Assembly (NCBI GenBank): GCA_963942565.1 | Contig: CAWWDR010000801.1 | Coordinates: forward strand, 1-64,000 | Direction of reading: 5' to 3' | DNA from: Maea johnstoni | Taxonomy: Eukaryota; Annelida; Polychaeta; Spionida; Magelonidae | Length of the DNA stretch: 64,000 nucleotides | Program-made: the position numbers and the translations under genes | In this document: positions 42,925-55,754 of the stretch, piece after piece | How positions within the stretch are numbered: position 1 is the stretch's first letter | How the letters are laid out: each line of letters begins with the position of its first letter | Notes under the pieces: model-generated | Database searches by the model: none | Told to the model about the DNA's origin: nothing | The model's input: only the letters and a program-made list of their open reading frames with translations

Positions 42925-44595
42925 GCGCCATCTTAGATCGGACAAGCAGACGATAGCGGGGACGAGTTTTGGAAGATCACGAAATATATCACTGGGTTTG
43001 CTGTGTGTCTATTGTGGTGTTTTGTGTATGAATAGTGTGTGTTTATTTTGGCGTGTTTTGTAGAAGTGGGGAGGGAGTAATTGGGGAGATTCGAAAGGTT
43101 TTGTGGGTGAATAGGTGTAGCGTGGGCAGCGTTTTTTGGCGGGAAAACAAAAGCTGGATAGAGAGGGAGTAAAGTAGAACGAATTAAGTTGATTGTTTTA
43201 GTAGAATTTCAATTGTGGGTGAGAGAAAAATGAGTAGAAGGAATAGTAGGGAAGGGGGAGAAGAATTTTTGGTTGAGTGTGAGAAGTGTAAGCAGTGGAT
43301 TAGAGGGGATAGTTTGGGACTAGACAGGGAGAAAGTGAACTGAAGAAGATAAGTTTCGTGTGTAGAGCATGCATTGAAGGGAAAAGGTGGAAGAAAGAAG
43401 AGCTCTGGGGAGTTGAAGAAGAAGGCAATGGAGTTGGCAAAAAGGGAGGGAGGGGAGAAGGAAGAGGAAATGGGAGTATGGAGGAGGGATATGGAGAGAA
43501 GGATGGGAGAGTGGGAAAAAAGAGTGTAGAGGTTAGGAGAGAAGGTAGAAAAAAGGGAAAAGAGGGGTGAAGGACAGGAAGAAAGTGGAAGGGATGAAAG
43601 CCCAGGTATAAGAGGGAGAAAAGGAGGGAAGGATAGAGAGCAACGGGGAGGGGAAAAAGACGAGAGGAGTCATGGGGAAGGAGAAGGAAAAAGAGCGGAC
43701 AGAGGCAGATAGTGGAAATAATTGGGACAGCGGAAAAGGGGTGGAAGAAGAGAGGAGAGAGGGTGATATGAGAAAAGAAGATAGAAAGGAGGATGATGAG
43801 AGGGTGAGGGAGAAAGACAATAGGAGAGGGTGAGGGAGAAAGGCAATATGAAAGAGGATGAGGAGAGGGTGAGGGAGAAAGGCGATAGGAAAGAGGGTGA
43901 GGGAGAAAGGCGATATGAAAGAGGGTGAGGGAGAAAGGCGATATGAAAGAGGGTGAGGAGAGGGTGAGGGAGAAAGACGATAGGAAAGAGGATGAGGAGA
44001 GGGTGAGGGAGGAGGACAAGGGGAAGGGGGGAGAAGTAGGGATGGAAAAAAAAGGCAAATGACACAAGGGTGTGTTGTATGCTTACATGTTTTAAATCAC
44101 TGTGTAACACTTACTTTTGGTTCATACTAATCGTAGTATTAAGCGAGTAAGAGGAAGGGAGCTACGTTGGTAAGTGAGAGATGCGGAAACAGGTTGGCAT
44201 GGAGGAAGTAGGCGGGGAGATGGTCTGTTGAGAGTTACAATTTGGATAAGGCTGTTGAAATTAACAAATAACGCAGTTTATATGTGGGGTTTTTGAGGGG
44301 TTCATATGTGTGGGGTTTTAAATATATGTGTAGGACAGGAAGACAGGGAGGGGGCAGACCAGATACTTGGTAGGATATCTGTATAGGACAGGAGGACGGG
44401 GGAGGGGACTGACCGGATGCAGGATGCATGACAATAAGTATGGGGGGATAGGGAACATGAAGAGCAACAAGGCCCGGGGGTGACGAGTGGCCTGGGTGGT
44501 AGGGGAGACCTCCGTAGGTCCTCCTTCGGGAGTTGACCCCGTGGGAACAATGCGGTTACGGATCTCAAACAACAACAACAACAACAACAACACCC
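42925..44595 (+). mobile_element. Internally deleted non-LTR retrotransposon with PHD-like ORF1 and (AAC)n tail
   Basis: Order: 5' UTR-like DNA from GCGCCATCTTAGATCGG (42926), an ORF1 start at 43230 (MSRRNSREGGEEF), a PHD-like zinc finger (ECEKCKQWIRGDSLGL, then after a frame change ISFVCRACIEGKRW), a Glu/Lys/Arg-rich coiled-coil-like stretch (43375-44050), and a 3' UTR (44110-44570) shared with 6984-7431 before (AAC)n. No reverse transcriptase is present, so ORF2 is missing. PHD-like fingers in ORF1 are known in several LINE clades; I cannot assign the clade. Confidence 0.75.
43790..44030 (+). repeat. Purine-rich tandem repeats in LINE ORF1
   Basis: Repeats of GAGGGTGAGGGAGAAAGGCG with ATAYGAAAGAGG, about 30-45 bp each, within the charged region of the LINE. 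They encode Glu/Lys/Arg-rich repeats. Confidence 0.7.
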
Positions 44596-44667
44596 CCTAG
44601 GATAACAGACAGGATATCATGGGAGTTAGCTACATGTTTTACATATAGTCCACTACCATAATCTCTT

Positions 44668-44765
44668 GCAAAAAAGGGACTTTTTTCTTCCTCATTTGTC
44701 TTTAACCATGTTCTATCTCATAACTGCGGCCCGTAAATGGCCTCAAACGCTTGGTGTAATGTTGG
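44668..44765 (+). repeat. Direct repeat flanking the deleted LINE, right copy
   Basis: GCAAAAAAGG, CCATGTTCTATCTCATAAC and TGCGGCCCGTAAATGGCC, similar to 42437-42530. Confidence 0.65.
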
Positions 44766-45469
44766 GCCTAAAAACCTGTTATTATGATCAAATATTTATC
44801 AGTTTGTTGGTTTTTCATTCATTCATGATCATTTATTCTAATGATTTGTTATTTCTTTATTTTTATTTATTCATTTATTGAGGGTTGAATTAGTTTGTTG
44901 AACATTAATTATGTAGGAAATGATGTCTATATTATTTGTTTATTTTTGATTATCTGCTTATTTATTCATTCATTCATTCCAATTTTTACTCATTTGTTCT
45001 GTTGACCTATCTATATTTATCTATGTGATTTACTGATAATCCATTCATACACCAGTTCATGTTTGCTCGTATTTATTTTTACCGCTGGTCCGACCATGTA
45101 TGTATCTATTCATTCATCGGAATCATTATCGTACGCACCAATGCCACCAATACTTCGTGCTAAGAATATAGTTCTTATATCGGCCGGTAGATGACGCCTC
45201 CGTCCACAATCGCTCGCCTGTCGGCTCAATCATCAAATCATTATCAACAGATCAAGTCTCGTAATAAGATTCCACACCAACCTCTCTGTAGATTCGGGAA
45301 CAGCTGCGAAAATCTGCTACTCTCATCACAGCCTAGGCCCGCATGGCGTTTTAACCCATTAACTTTCAGTTCACCCTTCTAGTCTGACAGAAACGCACAT
45401 ATTTCCATCATAAAGTTTTGAATTTGAAATATTTTTGTGGATCTTTTATCTTTGGGATGTACGATGGTG

Positions 45470-45830
45470 CAAGTGTGAACAGCAGAAAAAAAAAATTTAA
45501 ATTTATTTTCTCCACCGTTTTTTTACCAAAACAGCAGAAAAAATATATTTAAATTTATTTTCTCTAACGTTTTTCCAAAAACAGCAGAAAAAAAATATTT
45601 AAATTTATTTTCTCCAACGTTTTTCCAAAAACAGGAGAAAAAATATATTTAAATATATTTTCTCTTACGTTTTTCTAAAAACAGCAGAAAAAAAATATTT
45701 AAATATATTTTCTCCAACGTTTTTTCCAAAAACAGGAGAAAAAATATATTTAAATATATTTTCTCCATCGTTTTTCCAAAAACAGCAGAAAAAAAATATT
45801 TAAATATATTTTCTCTGCTGTTTCAAATAG
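45470..45830 (+). repeat. Seven ~60-bp subrepeats in the left foldback arm
   Basis: Unit: ACAGCAGAAAAAAWATWTTT, then AAATWTATTTTCTC and NAACGTTTTTCCAAAA. Each unit can itself form a short hairpin. Confidence 0.9.
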
Positions 45831-46184
45831 TTTGCCCTTCTCCCGCTAGATGTCCCCCTTCACCACTTCCAAGGGAGCACTCATTATTTGAATTTGATAG
45901 TATGTGGTGACCAAAATGGCATGTAAAAGTGGACAAAAAAGACATTTTGGAACATTCATAATTGATATTGAATATTGATAAATGAATGAGGAATTTCATA
46001 GTTCATTTATGAATTGCAAATATTCACTTTTCATTATGCGAGCGGTTTGAATTGTTGTGACCCAACTTCCGTGTCTACGACGGTCATGAGAGTGGCATGG
46101 GGAAAGATCGACTCTGTATTAAAGGAGCATAGGCACGGCCACTTTGCACCTTATCAGTTACTCAGGAAATCACAAGTTTACCTG

Positions 46185-46202
46185 AGGGGGGGGGGGGGGG
46201 GT
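46185..46202 (+). repeat. Poly-G run in the foldback arm
   Basis: About 15 consecutive G. The mirror arm at 47217-47230 has an interrupted C run. Other long G runs are at 49338-49350, 49850-49869 and 52617-52634. Confidence 0.9.
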
Positions 46203-46308
46203 CTAGTATTTAACAAATGATAAACATGATTCGAGAACGCCCCGACCAACTTCCAGTTTGGTACGACATTTGTACTTAGTGTTATAAATTCGCCGCCTAG
46301 CCAAGGAT

Positions 46309-46381
46309 TGGCTTCGTAGCCTAGAGGTTAATTGTCCGGCTCTCACGCGGACGATACGGGTTCAATTCGCCGACTCGGATG
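46309..46381 (+). other. tRNA-like sequence with box A and box B in the left foldback arm
   Basis: Box A TAGCCTAGAGG at 46317-46327 and box B GGGTTCAATTC at 46358-46368 have tRNA-like spacing. A loop CTCTCAC could carry a CTC (Glu) anticodon. The T-stem and acceptor stem pair poorly, so this is a tRNA relic or SINE-type promoter rather than a working tRNA gene. It faces the centre of the palindrome. Confidence 0.65.
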
Positions 46382-46459
46382 ACCTTTTTTCATAACTTTG
46401 TTTCTTTTTTATTTTTGAAGATAGAAAATGAAACAATTTTTTCTGTCTATATCTGACCC

Positions 46460-46567
<108 letters not shown>

Positions 46568-46653
46568 AATATATCCAGTTTCTTCTGCCCCCACACGACC
46601 CCCTCCCCCCAGAGAAAAGTGAATAAGTATGTATGTATGTATGTATGCATGCA

Positions 46654-46768
<115 letters not shown>

Positions 46769-46827
46769 TTATTCACTTTTCTCTGGGGGAAGGGGGTCGT
46801 GTGGGGGCAGAAGAAACTGGATATATT

Positions 46828-46960
<133 letters not shown>

Positions 46961-47037
46961 GGTCAGATATAGACAGAAAAAATTGTTTCATTTTCTATCT
47001 TCAAAAAAAAAAAGAAAAAAAGTTATGAAAAAAAGTC

Positions 47038-47112
47038 ATCCGAGTCGGCGAATTGAACCCGTATCGTCCGCGTGAGAGCCGGACAATTAACCTCTAGGCT
47101 ACGAAGCCAATC
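47038..47112 (-). other. tRNA-like sequence with box A and box B in the right foldback arm
   Basis: Mirror copy of the block at 46309-46381, on the minus strand and also facing the centre (box B complement at 47050-47060, box A complement at 47091-47101). Confidence 0.65.
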
Positions 47113-47579
47113 CTTGAATAGGCGGCGAATTTATAACACCAAGTACAAATGTCGTACCAAACTGGAAGTTGGTCGGGGCGTTCTCGAATCATGTTTATCA
47201 TTTGTTAAATACTAGACCCCCCCCCCTCCCTCAGGCAAACTTGTGATTTCCTGAGTAACTGATAAGGTGCAAAGTGGCCGTGCCTATGCTCCTTTAATAC
47301 AGAGTCGATCTTTCCCCATGCCACTCTCATGACCGTCGTAGACACGGAAGTTGGGTCACAACAATTCAAACCGCTCGCATAATGAAAAGTGAATATTTGC
47401 AATTCATAAATGAACTATGAAATTCCTCATTCATTTATCAATATTCAATATCAATTATGAATGTTCCAAAATGTCTTTTTTGTCCACTTTTACATGCCAT
47501 TTTGGTCACCACATACTATCAAATTCAAATAATGAGTGCTCCCTTGGAAGTGGTGAAGGGGGACATCTAGCGGGAGAAG

Positions 47580-47945
47580 GGCAAACTATTTGAAACAGCA
47601 GAGAAAATATATTTAAATATTTTTTTTCTGCTGTTTTTGGAAAAACGATGGAGAAAATATATTTAAATATATTTTTTCTCCTGTTTTTGGAAAAACGTTG
47701 GAGAAAATATATTTAAATATTTTTTTTCTGCTGTTTTTAGAAAAACGTAAGAGAAAATATATTTAAATATATTTTTTCTCCTGTTTTTGGAAAAACGTTG
47801 GAGAAAATAAATTTAAATATTTTTTTTCTGCTGTTTTTGGAAAAACGTTAGAGAAAATAAATTTAAATATATTTTTTCTGCTGTTTTGGTAAAAAAACGG
47901 TGGAGAAAATAAATTTAAATTTTTTTTTTCTGCTGTTCACACTTG
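47580..47945 (-). repeat. Mirror set of ~60-bp subrepeats in the right foldback arm
   Basis: Reverse complement of the subrepeats at 45470-45830, same number and order, including the alternating CAGCAG/CAGGAG variants. Confidence 0.9.
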
Positions 47946-47961
47946 CACCATCGTAGGGATG

Positions 47962-48617
47962 CAAACGAAAACTCTTATTGAATTTTTTTTTCAGGAATTT
48001 TCCGCATTATCGAAATATCCTCAAATATGTCAGATCTCCGTTGCGATCGGAGAATGAAATGTACAGCATTCCTCGGCATCCGCGCCATCCTAACACCTTG
48101 TAACTATTTACCCCTAATCCCAGGCCTGTCACCGGGTACACGAGAGCTGCCCGTACCACCCAAGAGCACCCGAAATCTGGTTCGATTTCCGCACATATCA
48201 GAAAAACATCACCCCTGTCAAAAGAACCAGACGACTCTGGTCCAAAGCTTTGGTACTGACGGATTAATGAGAAAAATGTAAGGTAATGTTTTCATGGTAG
48301 GCAAAAAGCCCTGTAGGAAAACAGTGGAAATGTCATGGGGGATGATTATTTACAAACCTTGGCGGAAAAGTTGGTGGTTTTATATATCATCTTTCGCCCC
48401 CGTTGTAGGAAATGCGTTCGGTTACACGCGGGCGTGTGTGGTTTGTTTACGCGGGCGTGTGTTTTGAATTTTGCCGATTGTAAGCGTGTTTTTGTTTTGG
48501 CGATTTTCTTACTTTAATTGGTCTGATGACTGAAACAGTCTGACCATCGACATCAGCGGGCTGACCGAATCTCAAAACGACTGAGACAGTACGTGGAAGA
48601 AAGAATTCCTAAAAGAA
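47962..48617. other. Unassigned region right of the palindrome
   Basis: An 84-codon frame at 48027-48281 has no recognised motif. A small GCGGGCGTGTGTG duplication is near 48430-48470. Confidence 0.4.
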
Positions 48618-48712
48618 ATATTTAACCCAATCGTGCCTGGGAGTTTCTTGGTGTCGTCTGAATCTGTGGTATTTTGGAATTCAACTATATACTCTTAACA
48701 CTTTATCGGCAC
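48618..48712 (-). mobile_element. piggyBac-type MITE family D, diverged end fragment
   Basis: TTTAACCCAATCGTGCCTGGG, then GTCGTCTGAATCTGTGGTA, matching the right end in reverse. Confidence 0.55.
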
Positions 48713-48754
48713 CTTTCAGCATTGTGTGGAACTTCCATTCATTGATCATCTATG

Positions 48755-49130
48755 GCGCTACCCCCCCCATTCTTTTCCGGGATACTCCTTCGCTTTTCTT
48801 CCTCATGCCCTTCCTCCTATTTATATCTTCCTCGTCCTCCTCCATTTCCTCTTCTTCTTCCCCTTCTTTTTCTCTCTCCTCCTTTCCTTCAACCTACTTC
48901 TTCTCTTCCACCACCTCCTCCCACTCCTCCATCATCTACTTCTTTCTTTCTCCCATTTCTCTTCGTCGCCTTCATCCTCATCCCCTCTTCTTCCCCCCTA
49001 ACTTCCCCATCTCCTACTTCTTTTTCCCTAATTAACCTGCACCTCTTTTTTCCCTTCCCCTCTCTCTATCCCCCTCCCCCCTTCTTCCCCTTTTCTTCCT
49101 CCTACTTCCTTCCCTCCTCTTCCTCAATGT
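48755..49130 (+). repeat. Polypyrimidine tract
   Basis: ~370 bp almost only C and T (TCYTCC-type). Its open frames are by-products of composition. The complement resembles the purine-rich LINE ORF1 at 43375-44050, so a diverged LINE on the minus strand is possible. Confidence 0.7.
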
Positions 49131-49959
49131 CTGTCATCGTCGATCAGGTGAGATAACTGAAACTGTCAACAACAGGCCTCCTCTCACCATGCTATGCCGA
49201 CGACGCGATCAAAGGGTAGAAGGGGTATGGAAAAGGGGCCCGGTGTGTCCGCGCCTCACTGGCCACCTCCGTCCCCCTTTCAGACGCGGACGTCATTAGC
49301 AGACGCATCTAATGCCGTGTGAATAGAGGTGGTTATTAAGGGGGGGGGGGGATCAGTTCTTTGATGATAGTTCTGGTCCTCAGACAGGTGACTTCTAAGG
49401 TGTTCGGACACAGGGGTGGAGAAAAGTATTATAAAAGGGGCGAGATAACGAATGCCTAGGTTGACCAAAATCTACCGCACCACTTTCGTTAAATACTTTA
49501 TTTTCTCCCTCCATCGCAAATAGTTATTCTATATACTAGACACAGCCAATATCAACTTTCAGGCGTAGTTTTCTTGCTTTATAGGTCTCGGATGTACCTA
49601 AAACTTCGTGTCAGGCTTCCTTAGAGGATGACCTACGCCACCTTAACCATTGGATTTTGATACGACAAATTATCATGTAGGAATACCACCCATTATCCGC
49701 GGATCACTATATACGGATACACCACATACGTGTGGTCGCAGCGCCACAACCGATGACAAAATTGAAGTCTGCGGTTGATGCTGCTGATAAAAAGGTGAAC
49801 CGCTTTAAAGGTCCACACATACACCAGCGATCTACCATTTTCATAGAGGGGGGGGGGGGGGGGGGGGGGTTATATACTTCAGTTCCTTGGGTGCCGAACT
49901 GTTGATGTTGCTGGTGTTGCAGTTGTGATTAACACACATTACATCCAACAAAAAACATA

Positions 49960-50135
49960 ACATGCATGGAGCCTAAAATAACCGTCCTATTTTGATGACA
50001 ACTTTCTCCCAAAAGCATTTTAGAAAGTAAATGTTCAAGGAGGAATGTTCTTCATACCTCAAACTAAAACTCTTTTTGAGATATTTACTAAAGTTATGTA
50101 AATTTCTGATGCTAGATAGTTAAAGCATCTATGAG
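49960..50135 (+). mobile_element. piggyBac-type MITE family D, diverged copy 8
   Basis: GCATGGAGCCTAAAATAACC, CTCCCAAAAGCATTTTAGAA and GTTCAAGGAGGAATGTTCTTC follow the family order. Confidence 0.6.
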
Positions 50136-50543
50136 TCCGATACATGGCCGTTAGGTACAAGCCAGTGGATAGCATATAGTAAACAAGTTAAGCGTTGCTC
50201 TAACTACTAGTAACCACTGCCGTATACCGGACTTATAGTGACTAAAACTAATCAATGGAATGTAAGTGATTAAAGGATGTTCATATGGATGTGAGTAAAA
50301 CTTATTGAAAAGACACGAATAATAGATTACTTTGAATTACAAAGACTGGCTTTGGAAGAAAGGTAGATATATGCACACCTCTCATGTTTTCATAAAATCG
50401 TGTAAACTCAAGCCACAGTACCGGCCATATTTTATGTTTGTTGTTAAGAGGCAATATCTTTTGCCCTTTCACCATTGTGCGTTTGAACTAAAATTCAACC
50501 TAACCACAAACGATAATCGATTGTCAACTTAATGTGTAGTAAC

Positions 50544-50783
50544 TTAGCCCATTAATGCTTAAGAGTTCCTCTAGAAATTGTCGTCTAGATCTATGATACT
50601 TTTGACTATAGCATTGTAATTGAAAATGATTATGTAAAATATTTCAAGGAGAGTTGTTGGTATTGTTCTGATTTAATACATTTCCCCTTCAAATATTTTC
50701 CTATGTATGCATATGCGTTCACTTGAAAGATTTCATCAAAACTGTCAGGCTGCTTTTGGCCACTATGATCATTAGTGGGTTAA
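50544..50783 (-). mobile_element. piggyBac-type MITE family D, copy 9
   Basis: TTAGCCCATTAATGCTTAAG to ATGATCATTAGTGGGTTAA, reverse orientation. Confidence 0.85.
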
Positions 50784-51371
50784 TCGGGCACATCTTGAGG
50801 CATAAAATTAACACCTTGAATTGGCCAGAATTTTCTTTCTGCAATTCAAAGGGAGCCCGCTGTGGCTACCACCCATATACCACCAATAAAGTCATGATTA
50901 AAAACGTAAAGAATGTGTTGATGTTGCGGTTCAGGGAGGTGCATCAAATAGATCTTTCCCACAATGGGTTTCCAGGTTGACTTGATACAAGTTTAACCTA
51001 TTATCACTCAGAAATTTTGGATTGAGGTTGTAATATTTTGGTAGGACACGCGAATTTGTGCGGAGACAGGGCGTCCGCGCCACCAAATCAGTTGGAGAAG
51101 AAATCTCTCTAAACTCTACAGACAAAAGCTGATCACCTCAGCGGATAAACTATTTTACTGGAAGATGATTCATGGCTCAAAAAACGTTCGCGGTATCTGT
51201 AAAAACTCGTAAGATTTTATAAAATCTCGGTTATAGTCACTTTTTTGCCATGTTGAGGCTAAATCGTGACTTACCAGTTGCGAATGGTTGCGATGAACGC
51301 GATGCTTGGGAGACTTGGATTGGATTGCCGCCTAGCTCCAAGTCACTGATCACTTTCTCACAAACCTCCTC

Positions 51372-51418
51372 AGGCAAAGTTGTGTATAAATAGAGTCTAT
51401 TTATAGACAACTTTGCCT
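51372..51418. repeat. 47-bp hairpin
   Basis: AGGCAAAGTTGTNTATAAATAGA pairs with its complement almost perfectly, with a 3-base loop. Confidence 0.8.
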
Positions 51419-52071
51419 CTATTAGAGTATTTTTTAAAGAAGCAAGGTATTGATAGATCGGTCTAGAACAACTTCCATTCTAAAGAAAGGTATTTTACGA
51501 CAATAAGTCAAGTATTTCGTTCGAAACATTGCTTTGCTTTATCAAATATTTCCATGTGCGTCAAGCCCTGTATACGCGGTGGATGTGATAAGGTTATGGC
51601 AGAAATGGATATCTTCCTACCCTCATATTATGGCACATAAATACAGGATGGATTGTTTTTCGATACATGTTTAAAAAATTGAGCATTACCCCCTTACTAA
51701 CATTCTCAGATATAGCTCTCTGTATCAGATAAGATAGATGCGTGTATTCCTCTCAAATCATACGCACGTAAAAGAGTTAAACTGAAAAAAAAACTAGGCA
51801 TTGCTAAAAAGGCGCGAGGCAAGAGGGCGGGGAGAAGCAATTAATCTAGTTGGAGAAGGGTCAGTTAGCGGTGAGGATCCCTCCACGCCTGACTGATCTC
51901 AGAGAGAGGCGGAAGATGCCACCCTCCCGCGCTAGCGACAGCACGAGCCATCCATCTTCCCCCAGCCCCCCTAAGCCTGACCTATTGTCTTAATAAATCA
52001 CATGAAATAGCAATCATAGCAATTAAATTAAGAGTAACTCTGCCGCAACAAGTTTCTTACCTAGTCACTTG

Positions 52072-52303
52072 ATAACCCATGGACGGCATGAACAGCTTAG
52101 AACAATCTGACGTTTTTGGTTGTATTTCCATTACAAACGTATTTTTCTGAAAATATTTGAAGGAGAAACGTCAATCATTACGTAATAAACAAATCTCCTT
52201 CAAATATTTAGTGAATTCATGAGTTATTGTTTAGTTATCCTTAAAAGTATATCAGGTCCAGACGACTTTTTCGGAAAGAGAACCGTAATCACGAATGGGT
52301 TAT
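52072..52303 (+). mobile_element. piggyBac-type MITE family D, copy 10
   Basis: ATAACCCATGGACGGCATGA to ATCACGAATGGGTTAT. Confidence 0.85.
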
Positions 52304-52731
52304 TAATGTTGGAGGAGGAGCAGGGGAAGATGTTTGTACAGTCATACAAGGTTGGTTTGCACCTAGCAATTCCCGCCAAGAAAAATGTTGGCAGACGACA
52401 AGGTAGAGATCTGACAACTTTGAGGAGACCTTCCAAACAACTGCATTACTCAAGAAATGCTTCTGGGACAATATGTTAACTGTTTCTGCCTATAGCAATC
52501 ACAAACGTTCCCCGATTTAAGATGTCGTTGTCCAATACCATCGCTGGTTAAGGGATATGCTCTATTTGGATAGAATGAAAAGAAGAGAAGGCAATGGCTA
52601 ACCAACTTTAAATCCCGGGGGGGGGGGGGGGGGGCACTCAGGTATAGAGGGGGCGCATACGCTACTTGTTTGGATAGAAACGATATATATGTTGTATATT
52701 TCATGATGAATTTCGTGGTCAATAAAGATAC

Positions 52732-52865
<134 letters not shown>

Positions 52866-52866
<1 letters not shown>

Positions 52867-53000
52867 CATAGCAATCCCAAACGTTATGGCTACTTTTGGC
52901 GATATTTTTCTTTAAAAAAAACATCGTTTTGAAAATATTTACAGGGGAAATGTCAATCATAACACAACCAACACACTCCTTCGTATATTTCGAAGGTCAT
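52866..53000 (+). mobile_element. piggyBac-type MITE family D, copy 11, partial
   Basis: ATGGCTACTTTTGGCGATAT to CTCCTTCGTATATTTCG, starting at the edge of a TA tract. Confidence 0.7.
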
Positions 53001-55269
53001 GATAATTTGGGAGAGACATGTGGGGTTTTATCCAATTTTGGATACGGAATTCAAAACAAAACACTTTTATCACATCTCCAAGGTAAAGGGTCACGGTCAA
53101 ATGTCATGATATGGAACACAAAGCATTGTTTTAACTGAAATAAATTGCAATTACTAATGAAGGAGAAGGTATGAAACAGCCACCCAAGTGACGCCATGAA
53201 ACGTATACGTTCTTGCCTAACAAATTCCACCGTTATCACATCTTGTTGGCCATCCTCCGCGTTCACATTTCAGGATCTACAATATAATCTATGAAATTTA
53301 ACCATAGGTTTCCAATTTTGAAATATCCCCACGATTTCCAGGTGTAAAGAACTTAAATACGCCAATGTGAATAAACATGTAGTGCCATATCAAGCTTCCA
53401 GACAGCCGTTCATGTGTATAAAGAACCTTCACATCAACACAATGTACTCGATATTTCAGTTTACTTTTGGCGCCTGCCTAAACTTTTTAACAACTATGTT
53501 TCGCCAAGGTAACCATTATGTGAAAACATCTTTAAAACACCTGAAAGGTAAACTTTCATTTTGTATCACCGAAAAAAAACTGATTAACATACCTTGAAAT
53601 CTGTCTAATGATAACCTCTGTCATGGCTATGATTTTGAAAGATTGTTTAAACCAAAGACTTGACTTTGTATCTCCGAAAAACCATAGATTTGCTTTAGAA
53701 ATTCCGTTCTGTCTGGTCGGGTCAGAATCAGGCAACTAACTTTAAGAGAGGCCGAAAGGTTTTCCCAGGTATGTTTGGTATAATGTACAACATTTCATGG
53801 TTTGGGGTACTGGATATAGCAGTTCTGATGTAATTCGCACGTCAACATATCATGCTCTGTGAGCTCGTTTTGTGAATATTTCAGCAGTATCATTTTTACT
53901 TTAAAGAATAAATTGGTGAAGGCTTGTGCTGTTTTGTCTTAACGAAATTACTTCACATCTGTATGAATGAATGCCATTTCACGTATAACGCACACGAGAT
54001 GATATTATGGGCATCTTAAATTTATCTAAATTCCGGTATTAGTAGATGGAAATGATATTAGTTTTTAGACAATGATATAAGTTGTTTTCCAAGACCGTTT
54101 AATTGCATAGCGCATTACATATTGAATGCACTATAATTGATTGAGCAAATACATGCAGATGAGTGAATTAAAGGAGGTGAATATGATTATTCCCCGAATC
54201 CCCGGAGAGAGAACATCTTTCCTCAATATTGCATCTCGTTGACACAAACAGTCGCATGGTTTGCTTGAAAACATGTGATGCCTTTGGTCTGGACAGACGC
54301 TTAACGGAGCACTACAGGTTGCCAGCAAGCACATATGTAGAATATGTAAATTTAGCTAAAATGTCGATGAACAACAGGATGGCAAAATATCATCTGGTGA
54401 AAATTTTCTTGCAATATGTGACTGAGACCAATTGTTGAACACAGGACGAAGTGAATTTCTTTCTTTGTTTGCCAGCCAATTTCATCCCGAGTGCCCCTTT
54501 AAGGGATGTTAAAGAACCGTGTACCTAAGATTAACACTTGTGGCATGCAGGTCAAGTGGCCTTGCAATGACATCGAGGCCCACCCGCAGATTTCAAAATG
54601 GCTACCACGGTTGCCATGGCAACTGCAGGAATCGGTTGTAGTATATGAATCATTTTTGACATTCGATGCTTTTTTTAATCGCTTTCTGGCTCTTTATTTT
54701 GAAAAATTGCTTATTGAAAAATCACTACGGTTGTTTATGAAAAAAGGCATAGTCGCCACGACGCCATGCTACAATGTATTTCTTTCAGGTAGAAATTGTG
54801 GATTGAGTAGGCATTTAAAACTTCATAACGCCCAGTTGAATCTATTGTCACCCTCAGATGTGCAATGTCTGGGCATCAAGGTAAAAACCCGGCATTGAAT
54901 TTTTTTGTGATATTTTACGAGTTTCTTAAATTGCGCAGCGAAGGTATTGTTAGTTATGATAATATGGTATTATTCGCGTCCGAGGGGGTGGGGCGATACA
55001 TTTAGGGAGGGGTAGAAATCATATGACCCATACCAGAAGAGGTCAGCATTATAACGATATCTCCCATATGACCGAACACAAAAGTTGGTGGCTTTTTTTA
55101 CCATAATGGATAATCTTAGGCATTTTCAGAGAAACGCCATTTCAATGAAGGCAGCAGCAATATTACATTGACTTTCAAACGAATGCTTTGCTTTTGTTCT
55201 GTCTTGAAAAAGGGAGAGAAGAAAGATAACAGAGGAAAAAGACAACGATGACAAAAACGGTGACAAATA
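53001..55269. other. Unassigned region
   Basis: No known gene. The longest frame (54506-54898, 130 aa) has no recognisable domain and no repeat match, and it is not supported further. Confidence 0.4.
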
Positions 55270-55500
55270 ATATAACGAGACAAAAGAGGAGGAGAAGAAG
55301 ATGGAGATGATGAAGAAGAAAACGAAGAGATATGGAAGAAAATACGAAGAAGATAAAGACGAAGTAGAGGAAGAAAAGGCAGAAGAGGGATATGGGGATG
55401 AAAATGATGATGATGATGATGGTGATGATGACGTTGACAACAGCAACAACAACAACTACAACAACAACATTAACAACAACAACAACAACAAGCAGAGGAG
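55270..55500 (+). repeat. Purine-rich and (GAT)n/(AAC)n low-complexity DNA
   Basis: GAAGAAGA-rich sequence running into GATGATGAT and then CAACAACAA ending at 55493. The apparent 109-aa frames here are compositional. Confidence 0.8.
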
Positions 55501-55754
55501 AGGAAGACACCATCTACTTTTTAACATTGAATTAGTCCGGCACAGAAAGCTGGATTTTGGGCTGAACCTTTTTTTTTCATATATAGTTTTTTTTTCAATT
55601 GATTCTGGTAGCCAAGGGTATCCACTTTAATAATCTGCCGGGTGCCGGGCTGGCACCCTTGGGCAATTTGAGATATTGACCCATCTTTGCCACCCCCCAT
55701 GGTACAAGAAATGGACAAATAGGACTTTCTCCGGTTTTGGTTGATCCATATATT

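Noticed and set aside
43300-44110. Ser/Pro-rich open frames up to 255 codons on the minus strand
   Set aside because: Complement of the purine-rich LINE ORF1 region; no start context, domain or splice support.
46309-46381. A working tRNA-Glu gene
   Set aside because: Promoter boxes fit, but acceptor and T stems do not pair well.
48724-49156. Ser/Pro/Phe-rich open frames in the polypyrimidine tract
   Set aside because: Composition-driven; all three frames are open together.
54506-54898. 130-codon open frame
   Set aside because: No recognisable domain, no clear splice or promoter signals, and composition typical of the surrounding DNA.
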